A stretch of DNA of 64,000 bases from Halobacteroidaceae bacterium (GTDB taxonomy: Bacteria; Bacillota; Halanaerobiia; B1SED10-174), in assembly GCA_003551665.1 (NCBI GenBank), contig PUNE01000128.1, forward strand, positions 1-64,000, written 5' to 3'. Shown piece after piece: positions 16,228-25,490 of the stretch. Numbering within the stretch: position 1 is the stretch's first letter; each line of letters begins with the position of its first letter. Below the pieces are notes generated by a model that saw only the letters and a program-made list of their open reading frames with translations, did no database searches and was not told where the DNA came from. Both the position numbers and the translations under genes were made by a program.

Positions 16228-16971
16228 CTAAATCTTTCGGACCTGAGAGAAAACTTCCCCAGTGGAAATTTCCAGGTCGGGAAAAGTTGGGGAAGAAAGT
16301 GTTTCTTCCTCGCCAATTATTGCAGTATTTTCTAAATTTCTTTCCTGGTTAAAACAATACTGGAAAATAATTTTTTTTTCCAGGTCCACAATCCAATATT
16401 CTTGAACTCCGCTTTTCATGTACAAGTTTAATTTTAGAACCTGATCTTTCCTTCTTGTTGAAGGGGAGAGGACTTCAACTATTAAACTTGGTGTTCCTTC
16501 ATATTCATTTTTTTCATTAATTTTTTCTTCATCACAGATAACCAGGATATCGGGTTGCACCACATTGGGATCTTCCTCAAACTTTATAGCATAACCCGAA
16601 AGTTTTACATCGAGTGGGGAGGTTAAAGAACTGCAACTTCTATTTTTGAAGAAATTATAGAATTGACCGGCAATTTCATTCACTACAACCTGATGGCTAT
16701 AACCGGGAGAACTCAATAAAAAAATCTCTCCATCAATCAACTCGTAATTCTTATCATTACTTTCAACGAGTGCTTTATATTCGTCATAGGTTGCTCTTTT
16801 TTGGATATTATATTGTTTATTTTGTTCCCGAAGAATGTAATCATAGGGGTCTTTATAGGGAATAAGTTTGGCTACACTTTTCCCATTTTTAGTAATGATA
16901 ATATCTTCTTTTTCTACCAGCGCCAGATATTTCCCGAAGGAATTTTGCAGGTCAGTTGTTTTCACCCGCAT
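16228..16971 (-). CDS. Phd-type antitoxin domain fused to a Uma2-family nuclease-like domain
   Basis: Residues 1-42 read as a complete Phd/YefM DNA-binding antitoxin domain (LQNSFGKYLALVEKEDIIIT, then KNGKSVAKLIPY). From about residue 60 the Uma2/DUF820 fold follows: YELIDGEIF, then SHQVVVNEI, VVQPDILVI, PSLIVEVLSPSTRRKD and LYMKSGVQEYWIVD. This contains the PD-(D/E)xK-like set (E of YELIDGE, D of QPDILV, and E-V-x-S). Uma2 proteins are usually separate and of unknown role. The antitoxin domain suggests DNA-targeted or self-regulating activity. The gene stands alone, without a partner toxin. AGGAGGTATCTAG precedes the start. Confidence 0.85.
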   Translation of the reverse strand: MRVKTTDLQNSFGKYLALVEKEDIIITKNGKSVAKLIPYKDPYDYILREQNKQYNIQKRATYDEYKALVESNDKNYELIDGEIFLLSSPGYSHQVVVNEIAGQFYNFFKNRSCSSLTSPLDVKLSGYAIKFEEDPNVVQPDILVICDEEKINEKNEYEGTPSLIVEVLSPSTRRKDQVLKLNLYMKSGVQEYWIVDLEKKIIFQYCFNQERNLENTAIIGEEETLSSPTFPDLEISTGEVFSQVRKI

Positions 16972-17671
16972 CTAGATACCTCCTGACAAATAATTTGGTA
17001 TTATTATAACAAAAATTTAGCTAAGTTTTCAATAAAAACAGCTAAAAAATTAAACAGTTTAGGGAAATATTTTTTTATCCCAGAGAAGTTTTCCAAAAAA
17101 AGGCTTCTAACAAAGTGACCCTGCGGTAATATTACGAAAAAAGAAGGCTGGGCGCCCCATGATAAAAGGCAATAATTCCCAAAGAGGAAAAAGGGAAAAA
17201 GATAAAATTTAATAATAGTGTTAACCGGGGAAAACCATTAGGGTGTTGGGGCAGTAAGGTGGTTTTGGCAGGGGTGTTTTTTAAAAAACAAAGAGGGAAG
17301 AAAACTCAATAGAATGAGGCAATGAACCTGAATCCGGGAGCTTTTTTTGAGGGTATGCTCTTGGTTTTTATTTTTGCCCGGGTAGAGTCTGGAAAGATCT
17401 CGGAAGAGGAATTTTCGTTTTATTGGTCTTTTTTGAAGAAGTCTAAAGGCAATTTTCCGTTTAAGGCTTATTGACCGGGGCTAAAAGGATGAAGGTCCTG
17501 TTATTTCCAGGGGTAAGTTGAAAAATAGGGTAAAGATTGTTATACTTTTCACACCAAGAGTTTAGCCCACTTTTATTGTCAAGCGGTAATGTGGTGGAGC
17601 AAAGTGAATAATTAAAACCATTTTTCCTTGCTGGAAAAGCCTGAATAGCCCTTATTATTGGGGGTGAAAAA
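16972..17671. other. 700-bp region with only a doubtful 50-codon ORF
   Basis: An ORF at 17322-17474 (50 codons, MNLNPGAFFEGMLLVF at the N-terminus, FPFKAY at the end) has a protein-like composition with one hydrophobic segment and an acidic stretch. Its ribosome binding site (AATGAGGC) is weak and its family unknown. The rest is AT-rich and carries no recognisable feature. The promoter of the fusion gene must lie near 16990-17020. Confidence 0.3.
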
Positions 17672-19987
17672 ATGGTAGCACCACTTTTTAATTATAAAAA
17701 CCCCCTTTCGCTTTCGGTTATCCTAATTGGGGTCGGGGGAATGATTGGACAGCTGATGCTAATCCGGGTATTAATGGTAATTTTCCTGGGCAATGAGCTG
17801 TCCATGAGCCTGGTTATTGCCAGCTGGTTATTATTCGAAGGCCTGGGGTCTTTTTTGGGGGGAGTTATTACCAAACGAAAAAGAATTAACCTCCAGGCCC
17901 TTTTTATATCTCTTCTTACCCTCTACCCAATCCTTCTGGGAGGGGCAACTTTTCTTGCAAGGTACCTCAGCCAGGGTATGCCAGGGCTGGTGCCCGGGGA
18001 AGCAATGTCGGTAGGGCACATGATTTTCACTTCCATCCTGACAGTTGGAGTTACGGGAATAACTCATGGCTCCCTTTTTCCCTTTGCTGCCCAGCTTTTT
18101 CAACAGGATGCCCAGGAACAATCTGTAAGCAGGGCTTATATTATTGAAATAATTGGGACGATTGGAGGAGGGCTGATATTTGTTTTCCTCCTTACTCCTT
18201 TCTTTAATGAGATGCAAATTACCATGGGCCTTTTGATTTTACACCTCCCCATAAGCTTCTGGCTGTGGATGGAATATACCAGTTTTAAGGGGAAGAGAGT
18301 TAAAATAACGGTATTTTCCGTGGCGATTATTTTATTGCTTGTTCTTTTTCCAGGCATTACTTCCTTTTTCCATGAAACATCGATTGGTGGACTCTGGCGT
18401 GAAGGGGAAATTACTGGTTATTACAACTCTCCCTACGGAAATATTGTTATTTTAACCCGGCAGGATGAAATAACAGTTTTATATGATGGTCGACCCATTA
18501 TGGCTCTGCCTCACCCGGATACGGCAATGCTCAAGGACTATGCTTATCTTGCCACCCTTTCTCACCCCCAACCCGATGATGTGCTCCTCCTCGGGGGAGG
18601 GCTTGGGGGGACAATTTCCTTTCTTTTAGACCATCCCCTGGAAAATCTGGTATTTGCCGAGATTGATCCCAAACTCCTGCAGGTTGTCCGGGACATTGAT
18701 TCCGAGCTTACCAGGGAGGAGTTTGCAGATGAGAGAACAGAAATAATCAACCAGGATGGAAGGCTTTTCCTGAACCGAACCGGAAGAAAATTTGACCTGA
18801 TAATTCTGGGCCAGATGGAAACTGAAACCCTGCAAACCAATCGATTTTTCACCCGGGAATTTTTTCAGGTAATGGAGGAGAGGTTAAAAGAGGAGGGCAA
18901 AGTGGTTTTTTCTCTCCCCGGGGCATTAAACTACCTGGGAGGGGAAATGGCCCTATTAAACAGTTCTCTTTACCGCACCGCCGGGGAGGTCTTCGAAGAA
19001 GTTAAACTGATCCCTGGAGATCAGAATATTATGGTTGCGGCAAACCAGGAAATCAATTTAGCCCCAGAGGTTTATATAGAACGACTTCAAGAAAGAGAAC
19101 TTTACGGGGGCATGTTTTCCACGGGATATGTAAATTTTCGGCTGGATCCATATAGAATTGAGGAGTTTAACCGCAAACTGGAGGGTTACCAGGCCCGAAT
19201 CAACCTGGATTTTTTTCCATCTGGGTTTCTATTTGGTCTCATGAATTGGGCAAGCACCTTCGCACCAGAAAGCCTGAACCTGGCCTATTCGGTTTTTGAC
19301 AACCTTCAATTCATTATTCCGGTAGTCCTTGTAATTATTTTTCTCCTTGGCTGGAGATTGCTTTTTGCCTCTCGGTTTCGCCTGGCCAACAGGATTACCT
19401 GTGCAATTGCCACAAGTGGAGGGGCAGCAATGGCCTTTGATATTTTCACCTTATTTGCCTTCCAGAGTCTTTTTGGGCATATCTACCAGCTTAATGGCCT
19501 TTTCATTGCTGCAGTAATGGGCGGAATGTTTTTTGGGGCAAGACTTGGCTACAAAAAAGTTTTGGGTGAGAAAAAGAACCTGTTTCCAATCTTTTTAAAC
19601 CTGGAAGTTCTGGTTATTCTTTTGCTTGCTGCTTTTCCGGCCCTGGTTTACTTTCTGCGGGAATTGATGTTTTTACCCGGGGCAACAGTAATTGCTGCCA
19701 CAACATGTGTAATTTTTGCGGCTATTTCAGGGGCAATAATTGGGGGGCAATTCCCCCTTGCTTCAAATTTGCTTCCCGGGGAATACCGTTATGAAGCTGG
19801 CTTAACTGCAGGGAGGCTATATACGGCAGACCTTATCGGAGGCTGGTTTGGGGGAATTTTTGTTGGGCTATTACTGTTTCCGCTATTGGGTTTGACTGTG
19901 ACCTTAATCCTATTGGCAATAATTAAGCTTACGAGCTGGAGCCTTTTAAAACTCAGTTGGGGAGAAAAAATTAAGGGTGGATTGTAA
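17672..19987 (+). CDS. spermidine-synthase-like membrane protein
   Basis: This 771-residue protein has about six N-terminal membrane segments (1-225), a soluble SAM-binding Rossmann domain (about 245-450) and five to seven C-terminal segments (about 545-765). The middle domain has DVLLLGGGLGGT (SAM motif I), VFAEIDPKLLQVVRD and NQDGRLFLNRTGRKFDLIIL, all typical of spermidine-synthase folds. After that strand, true aminopropyltransferases carry D-S-x-D-P, but this protein has GQMETET, so the catalytic Asp appears to be missing. I infer a membrane relative with a different reaction or a binding role. The start ATG at 17672 follows GGGGGTG. It leads a cluster with a radical SAM and a SagB-like protein 50 and 51 bp apart. 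Confidence 0.8.
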   Translation: MVAPLFNYKNPLSLSVILIGVGGMIGQLMLIRVLMVIFLGNELSMSLVIASWLLFEGLGSFLGGVITKRKRINLQALFISLLTLYPILLGGATFLARYLSQGMPGLVPGEAMSVGHMIFTSILTVGVTGITHGSLFPFAAQLFQQDAQEQSVSRAYIIEIIGTIGGGLIFVFLLTPFFNEMQITMGLLILHLPISFWLWMEYTSFKGKRVKITVFSVAIILLLVLFPGITSFFHETSIGGLWREGEITGYYNSPYGNIVILTRQDEITVLYDGRPIMALPHPDTAMLKDYAYLATLSHPQPDDVLLLGGGLGGTISFLLDHPLENLVFAEIDPKLLQVVRDIDSELTREEFADERTEIINQDGRLFLNRTGRKFDLIILGQMETETLQTNRFFTREFFQVMEERLKEEGKVVFSLPGALNYLGGEMALLNSSLYRTAGEVFEEVKLIPGDQNIMVAANQEINLAPEVYIERLQERELYGGMFSTGYVNFRLDPYRIEEFNRKLEGYQARINLDFFPSGFLFGLMNWASTFAPESLNLAYSVFDNLQFIIPVVLVIIFLLGWRLLFASRFRLANRITCAIATSGGAAMAFDIFTLFAFQSLFGHIYQLNGLFIAAVMGGMFFGARLGYKKVLGEKKNLFPIFLNLEVLVILLLAAFPALVYFLRELMFLPGATVIAATTCVIFAAISGAIIGGQFPLASNLLPGEYRYEAGLTAGRLYTADLIGGWFGGIFVGLLLFPLLGLTVTLILLAIIKLTSWSLLKLSWGEKIKGGL

Positions 19988-20036
19988 AGAACTGGAGTTG
20001 AAGAGGGGGAAGAAAATATCCAGGGAGGTTTTATAA

Positions 20037-21203
20037 ATGTTGGACCGCAGGGGCTTTTTGAGCTTGAGTTGTAAGTCTCTGGCTTCAGTATTACTCCTTT
20101 CTCAACTATCAGGGTGTTCTTTTTTAGACCCCAGGAGAATTATCAAGGGCAGCATGAAAATGGAAGGATTACGTTTGACTGACCAGGATATTCTGGCTGA
20201 AGAGGCCATGTACTATACTGAACTGGAAAATGAAAGGGTAAGATGTGACCTTTGTTTCAGAAACTGCAAGATCGGTCCCGGAAAAAGAGGGTACTGTGGA
20301 GTCCGGAAAAATCACCAGGGAAAACTTTTTTCCCTGGTTTATGGCAACATGGCCACAGTGACAGTCGGACCGGTGGAAAAAAAGCCTCTCCACCAGTATA
20401 AACCGGGCGCACAGGCCAATAATTACGGAACTGCAGGCTGCAACCTTAGCTGTCTATTCTGTCACAACTGGCGTCTTTCCCAGCAAAAACTGGAAGAGCT
20501 GGACGGTTATGACCACTTTCTGCCAGAAGAAGCCCTTGATTATGCCGTCCACAGGGATGTCAAGCTGCTTTCTTTCACTTATAATGAACCTACGGTTTTC
20601 TATGAATTTATGCTGGAAACTGCAAAAATAGCTCGAAAAGCAGGGCTGGGGGTCAATGTTAATACCAATGCAATGTTGCAGGAAAAACCGTTAAAGGAAT
20701 TATTTGAATTTGCCGATTCTGCTACAGTTGATCTGAAGGGTTTCAGCCAGGAATTTTACCGGGAAATCTGTGAGGGAGAACTGCAACCCGTTCTGGAAAA
20801 CCTTAAGTTGTTAAAGGAAATGGGGATCTGGGTGGAGGTGGTTAACCTGGTTATTCCTGGCCTGAACGACGACGAGGAACTGATAAAAGAAATGTCCCGC
20901 TGGCTTTATGAAGAACTGGGCCCGGAAACACCTCTCCACCTGAACCGTTTTATGCCGGCCTACAGGTTACAGAATATTTCTCCAACACCAGTTGGGACAC
21001 TGGAGACGGCAAGGAAAATTGCTGCTGACCAGGGTTTGAATTACGTATATATAGGGAATGTGCCCGGTCACACCTTCAATTCAACTTTTTGTCCGGAGTG
21101 TAATTCCATTGTAATTCAGCGCCATCATTTCTCAATTCGGGAAATGAATATCGAGGAGGGGAAATGTAAAAGCTGTGGTTACGGAATAGCTGGAATCTGG
21201 TAG
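20037..21203 (+). CDS. radical SAM protein with Tat-type lipoprotein signal (AmmeMemoRadiSam-like)
   Basis: The 388-residue protein starts with DRRGFLSLS, a twin-arginine-like motif, then a hydrophobic stretch ending in LSGC (Cys 27), a lipobox. After about residue 65 it matches the COG1180/AmmeMemoRadiSam radical SAM proteins: an N-terminal cysteine set (RCDLCFRNC, GYCGV) precedes the SAM cluster motif CNLSCLFC (Cys 135, 139, 142). TYNEPTVFYEF and NVNTNAML follow, and a C-terminal CPEC...CKSC pair may bind zinc. A radical SAM enzyme needs cytosolic SAM and reductant, so an export signal on it is odd. GGGAGG precedes the ATG. Confidence 0.85.
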   Translation: MLDRRGFLSLSCKSLASVLLLSQLSGCSFLDPRRIIKGSMKMEGLRLTDQDILAEEAMYYTELENERVRCDLCFRNCKIGPGKRGYCGVRKNHQGKLFSLVYGNMATVTVGPVEKKPLHQYKPGAQANNYGTAGCNLSCLFCHNWRLSQQKLEELDGYDHFLPEEALDYAVHRDVKLLSFTYNEPTVFYEFMLETAKIARKAGLGVNVNTNAMLQEKPLKELFEFADSATVDLKGFSQEFYREICEGELQPVLENLKLLKEMGIWVEVVNLVIPGLNDDEELIKEMSRWLYEELGPETPLHLNRFMPAYRLQNISPTPVGTLETARKIAADQGLNYVYIGNVPGHTFNSTFCPECNSIVIQRHHFSIREMNIEEGKCKSCGYGIAGIW

Positions 21204-21254
21204 GGTAAAAACGTTTTGTTTTTCCAGAAGGTAAAAAAGGGAGGAGGGCTAAAA

Positions 21255-21953
21255 GTGAAAAGGTTGGGAATACCTGTTTTGCTTCTGACGTTTATTGTTA
21301 TTGCCGGGGCATTTTTCCTGTTGGGGGGAAATAACACTACAAGCCAGTCCCTGAGCAACCCTTCAGATCTACCGCCCATTGACAGTGAGAAAGGTTTGGC
21401 TAACCTGATTTATTATCGACAGTCAGAAAGAAGCTTTACCAATGATCCCCTGAGCCAGGAAGATATTGCATATTTACTCTGGGCGGGTGAGGGTATTACT
21501 GTGGATGGAGTTTCCGGCCCAACCAGGTCTTCGCCATCTGCAGGCGCCACCGATCCACTTGAGCTTTTTATACTCGCAAACAATGTTGAGGGCCTGGAAA
21601 AGGGTGTTTATAGATACAGCCCCGAGGCGCATGAATTAACCCTGGCCAGGGAAGGAGAACTGGGGGGTGACCTTGCTCAGGCTGCCCTGGGTCAAACGGT
21701 AATCAGAGACGCCCCTGCAGTTTTTATTGTTGCTGCCAACTATGACAGGACTACTGGAAGGTACGGAGAAAGAGGGGTTAAGTATGTCCACTTTGAAGGA
21801 GGCCATGCTGGCCAGAATATTAATTTGATGGCAGAAGAAAGGGGGCTGGGAGGAGTAATAATCGGGGCATTTGATAATTCGAGTGTAAAGCAGATTATTG
21901 GAGTTGAAGATGAGGATCCCCTCTTAATTATTCCCATAGGACATCCCCGCTGA
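21255..21953 (+). CDS. membrane-anchored SagB/ThcOx-type nitroreductase-like protein
   Basis: The start GTG at 21255 is set by GGGAGGAGGG before it. Residues 1-25 contain one membrane segment (IPVLLLTFIVIAGAFFLL), so the enzyme domain lies outside the cytoplasm. The rest is an FMN-dependent nitroreductase fold: YRQSERSFTNDPLSQEDIAYLLWAGEGI, SPSAGATDPLELFILA and a C-terminal GGHAGQNINLMAEERGLGG. SagB-like proteins oxidise azolines in peptide natural products, but others in this family have different roles. No precursor peptide or YcaO partner is seen here. It follows the radical SAM gene by 51 bp, probably in one operon. Confidence 0.85.
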   Translation: MKRLGIPVLLLTFIVIAGAFFLLGGNNTTSQSLSNPSDLPPIDSEKGLANLIYYRQSERSFTNDPLSQEDIAYLLWAGEGITVDGVSGPTRSSPSAGATDPLELFILANNVEGLEKGVYRYSPEAHELTLAREGELGGDLAQAALGQTVIRDAPAVFIVAANYDRTTGRYGERGVKYVHFEGGHAGQNINLMAEERGLGGVIIGAFDNSSVKQIIGVEDEDPLLIIPIGHPR

Positions 21954-21975
21954 AGGGCTTTGCAGGCTGGCAAAG

Positions 21976-22011
21976 GGTCATCGAGTTTGTATAATCCGAT
22001 GACCTTTTTTT
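21976..22011 (+). terminator. intrinsic terminator after the SagB-like gene
   Basis: GGTCATCG (21976-21983) pairs with CGATGACC (21997-22004), followed by TTTTTTT. It ends the three-gene cluster, so the next gene (CPBP protease) has its own transcription. Confidence 0.85.
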
Positions 22012-22155
22012 CTGGAAGAGCATTGGTCAGGAAAATCAAAGCAAAGAATGTGGGTCTCCGGAAAAAGGGAATTTAAAAATGGAGGGGAATATTAAAAAAT
22101 ATTCCCAGTTTAATTAGCTGAAGTAAAAGAATAAAATCTTAAAGGGGGAGTTCTA

Positions 22156-23001
22156 TTGCAAAACAAAGAAAAGAAGGGGCTTCTTTTATTCCTGGGGCTT
22201 GCCTTTGGGATTTCCTGGTTATTCTGGTTAATTGCTTTTGGCTTGGGTTATAGAGACATTTCTTTTGTTGATATAACCAGGTGGGAATTTGCCAATTCGG
22301 AAGAAAAAACGGCCTTTCTCCTATTTCGAATTGGGATCTATGGGCCCCTTCTTGCTGGGTTAATTGCAACAATTTTTGTTTCCGGTACACAGGGATTAAA
22401 GGGTCTTTTTTCCAGGATATTTAAGTGGAATGTGAGCTGGAAATGGTACTTTTATTTGATTTTTATCCCCCTGGGAATCAGTCTAGTTTCTGTTCTTGTT
22501 GGTTTGATTTTGGGAGTACCCCTGGAAGACTTTTTCAGTGGAGGTGTTCCTTTATCCCTGATATTATTCTTCTTTTTATACCAGGTTTTTACCAGCGGGT
22601 TGGAAGAACCCGGGTGGCGAGGGTTTGCCCTGGAGAAATTACAAAAGAGGTTTAATGCCGAAAAAACCAGTTGGATTTTGGGCCTTGTATGGGCAATCTG
22701 GCATTACCCTTATGTTATTTTTCTTTATTCTGATACAGGTTTTTTTGCCATTATCATGTCCCTGGCCGGGTTTTCAATGGCCATTATTGCCCAGACCTTT
22801 ATTTTTACCTGGTTTTATAACAATACCAGGAGTATTTTTATTGCGATCCTATTCCATGCGATGTTAAACACCTCAACAACCTTTCTACTGGGGGAGATAA
22901 CAATTGTTCATCCTGTTATGGGTATTATTCCTGCACTTGTCACCTGGGGAGCGGTGCTGATTCTTTTAAAACGATTTGGAGGAGAAAGGCTGGCAAAATA
23001 G
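22156..23001 (+). CDS. CPBP family intramembrane glutamic protease
   Basis: The 281-residue protein has about eight membrane segments. The signature EEPGWRGFALEKLQKRF (about residues 150-166) supplies the EExxxR catalytic pair. WAIWHYP and LFHAMLNTST supply the second and third conserved histidines or asparagines. These enzymes relate to the CAAX prenyl protease Rce1; bacterial members include bacteriocin self-immunity proteins and peptide-processing enzymes. The TTG start follows AAGGGGGAG. It is about 200 bp behind the SagB-like gene, beyond a terminator. Confidence 0.88.
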   Translation: MQNKEKKGLLLFLGLAFGISWLFWLIAFGLGYRDISFVDITRWEFANSEEKTAFLLFRIGIYGPLLAGLIATIFVSGTQGLKGLFSRIFKWNVSWKWYFYLIFIPLGISLVSVLVGLILGVPLEDFFSGGVPLSLILFFFLYQVFTSGLEEPGWRGFALEKLQKRFNAEKTSWILGLVWAIWHYPYVIFLYSDTGFFAIIMSLAGFSMAIIAQTFIFTWFYNNTRSIFIAILFHAMLNTSTTFLLGEITIVHPVMGIIPALVTWGAVLILLKRFGGERLAK

Positions 23002-23126
23002 ATCCTTGCATTTGGCCATATGGATTTAAGCTGGGAGAAAAATAAACTCCCTCCGTGATTTTTGGAGGGGATTCAGTAGTAGATAAAGAAAGAACAAATA
23101 AGAAAACCAAACAAAGGAGATAAAAA

Positions 23127-24455
23127 TTGGTGAAAAAAACCGGGAGAAATGCACCCTGTCCGTGCGGGAGTGGGGAAAAATATAAAAAGTGTTGTCTGGG
23201 TACCGGGGTTTTTACCCCTGGAGAAAAGCAGAAAATGGTAACAATAGAACAAATTCAGGACCGGTTGAAAAAATTTTTGCCCGGAGAAAAAAGGCATTTT
23301 GAAAAAGGTTTTGCCAATGCTCCAGTTCCGTTAATACCCGAGGAAGAGAGCACCCCCGAACAGAATGATTTAATGGAATTGCTAATGGAGTGGGTTATTT
23401 ATGATTACCGGCCTCCCGGGGGAAAAACTCTTTTTGAAAAATTCCTTGCTACCGAGGGAAAAGATCTCCCAGAAGAAGTTAAAGGCTGGGGGGAGAGTTA
23501 TCCCACGCTGTTTCGGGTAAAGGAAATTGATGATAAAAAAGTAATTAAATTAGAAAAGCTTTATTCTGAACAGGGGGCTATTTCCCCGGAGATTCCTGAT
23601 CCCGAGGGAAGGTTTAACCAGGGAGATGTTTTGGTTTTCCGGTTCCTTCCCCTGGGCGAGAACTCGGGGTATTTCTCTGCCCTGTACTCGATGACGCCTG
23701 AATTTTTTTCCTGCTTTGAAAATACCATGGAAGGTTTGCGCAAGGAACTGTACCCAGGGGTGTATGAAATAGAAAATTGGGAAGAATTCTTCCGGGAGGT
23801 TCCTTCTTTTCTCCTGGAGGTTATCTCCCACCTGATAATAGGTGAGGGTGCTGGGGAAACAATGGAAGAGCAATACAAAGAGGTTATTTTCGAGGAAAAG
23901 GCCTTTTCTCTTCCTCCTCCGGAATTAAGATTTGCCCTTGACCTTCCTGTTTGGAAGGAAAAGAGTTTGCGAGAGGCGAGCTTTGAACAGGAGGAAAAGG
24001 ATAGACTGAAGGGATTCCTCCAGTCTTTTATCCGGGAAGCTGGTATGGAAAAAGAAGGGCCAGAGTGGAGAAGTATCAGGGAATTACTGGGTCTCGATAT
24101 AAAACGTGAAAATCCCCTGAGCAGTTTGTTAGAGTGGCCCCAACCAGACCAACAAAGGGAAGCGGAATTGATGGAAGAAGGCTTCAGGGAATCTTTATTT
24201 CCCCTGGACCTGGAAATTGGGTTGACTTTTTGGAAAAATTTCTGTGACATCGAAAACCCCAGGATTAACAAAGCAGGAACCTGGGCAGCATCAATGGAAT
24301 ACCTTGTATCAATGATTGCCCAAATGGAGATCAGCCAGAAGGAAATGGCGGAGAAATATGGTGTGTCCGTTAGTTCAATTTCGCGGAATATTAAGCGGTG
24401 CGCCGATTTATTTTCTAAAATAGACCACGATCCTTTCCGGGAAATTCCCGAATAG
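23127..24455 (+). CDS. SEC-C zinc-motif protein with C-terminal helix-turn-helix
   Basis: The N-terminus GRNAPCPCGSGEKYKKCC (residues 6-24) is a textbook SEC-C zinc motif (CxC...CC). The middle 350 residues are acidic and not recognised. The C-terminus (QMEISQKEMAEKYGVSVSSISRNI, about residues 405-430) reads as a helix-turn-helix. SEC-C motifs occur on SecA and on many uncharacterised adaptor proteins. It is the first gene of a three-gene unit, 18 bp upstream of the TPR gene. TTG (23127) or GTG (23130) could be the start; AAAGGAGA fits both. The role is not known; a sensor or regulator is plausible. Confidence 0.75.
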   Translation: MVKKTGRNAPCPCGSGEKYKKCCLGTGVFTPGEKQKMVTIEQIQDRLKKFLPGEKRHFEKGFANAPVPLIPEEESTPEQNDLMELLMEWVIYDYRPPGGKTLFEKFLATEGKDLPEEVKGWGESYPTLFRVKEIDDKKVIKLEKLYSEQGAISPEIPDPEGRFNQGDVLVFRFLPLGENSGYFSALYSMTPEFFSCFENTMEGLRKELYPGVYEIENWEEFFREVPSFLLEVISHLIIGEGAGETMEEQYKEVIFEEKAFSLPPPELRFALDLPVWKEKSLREASFEQEEKDRLKGFLQSFIREAGMEKEGPEWRSIRELLGLDIKRENPLSSLLEWPQPDQQREAELMEEGFRESLFPLDLEIGLTFWKNFCDIENPRINKAGTWAASMEYLVSMIAQMEISQKEMAEKYGVSVSSISRNIKRCADLFSKIDHDPFREIPE

Positions 24456-24473
24456 GAAAAAAGGAGGGGTTCT

Positions 24474-25490
24474 ATGGCCTCCAGTGAATATTTTCGAGTA
24501 AAAAAAGTGATAGAGCAGGTCCGGGCTCTGAAAAAAAACAAAGAATTTTCCCAGGCCAGGGAAGTTCTGGAAAGAAGCCTGGAAGAGTATCCAGGGAATA
24601 ATTTTTTGCAGGCCAGCCTTGCTGATCTCTACCTTCGGGATAATAACCCCAGCAAGGCCGAAAGTCTTGCTGATGAAATATTGGACCGCAACCCCGGTGA
24701 TTTTCGAGCTCTAACGGTTAAAGGAGATGTGTTTTACCAGCGCAGGAATTATCCACAGGCATTGGAGTTTTACGAAAATGCTCTAAGTCAAAAAGAAGAA
24801 AAATTCCTGGCGGGAAAACTGGTTAAAACCTACCACAGAATGGAAAAATACCCTGAAGCTTTGAGTCTTTGCCAGCGTTTTTTGGAAAAAGAACCTGAAA
24901 ATGCTTATATTAAAAAACTGCGGGCTCAAACATATGAAAAAATGGGAAAGGACGAACAGGCCCGCAAAGATTATGGAGAATACCTGGAGAAAAAGGGCGG
25001 AGAAGATCAATTTGCCTACAAGGAAAATATCAAGCTAAAATTAAAGGGAAAGCCACCGGAAGCAAGGGTTAAAGAGTTGCAAAATCTATTAAAATTTGCC
25101 CAGGGAGAGAAAAAGTTTCACCTCCTAAACCTTTTGGGTAAGGAACTGGAAGGTCAGAAAAGATATGACGAGGCTCTTGAGCAATATAAAAAAGCTCTGG
25201 AAATTGAACCTGGCGATTCTTTCGTTTTAAAACAGGCAGGTTTCTGTTTGTACCGTGGTGGAAGAGAAGATGAAGCTCTGTTTTACCTGGAAGAAGCTTT
25301 TAAGGCGGACCCGGAAGATTTCTATACCAGGTCAGCCCTGCTGTCATCATACAAAAAAACAGGGGAGATAGAGAGAGGTATAGAGTTTTTTAAAGGCATT
25401 ATTCAAAAGGACCCCTCCCAGAAAAAATTGTGGGGAGTAATTCGCAAGCTGAGCAAAGAGGTGGAGGACCATGATGAAAACAATCAATGA
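24474..25490 (+). CDS. TPR-repeat protein
   Basis: The 338-residue all-helical protein contains repeated A-x-x-x-x-(Y/F)-x-x-A-L-x-x-x-P patterns (for example YPQALEFYENAL, YDEALEQYKKALEIEPGDSF and DEALFYLEEAFKADPEDF), giving about eight tetratricopeptide repeats. No signal peptide is seen. AAGGAGGGGTTCT precedes the ATG. Its last codons overlap the start of the giant ATPase gene by about 20 nt, so the two are translationally coupled. TPR proteins usually serve as scaffolds; here it probably binds the ATPase/PglZ-like protein. Confidence 0.85.
   Translation: MASSEYFRVKKVIEQVRALKKNKEFSQAREVLERSLEEYPGNNFLQASLADLYLRDNNPSKAESLADEILDRNPGDFRALTVKGDVFYQRRNYPQALEFYENALSQKEEKFLAGKLVKTYHRMEKYPEALSLCQRFLEKEPENAYIKKLRAQTYEKMGKDEQARKDYGEYLEKKGGEDQFAYKENIKLKLKGKPPEARVKELQNLLKFAQGEKKFHLLNLLGKELEGQKRYDEALEQYKKALEIEPGDSFVLKQAGFCLYRGGREDEALFYLEEAFKADPEDFYTRSALLSSYKKTGEIERGIEFFKGIIQKDPSQKKLWGVIRKLSKEVEDHDENNQ

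Noticed and set aside
23561..24541. 326-codon antisense ORF
   Set aside because: It is the mirror of the SEC-C protein gene, has a serine/arginine-rich shadow composition and no ribosome binding site.
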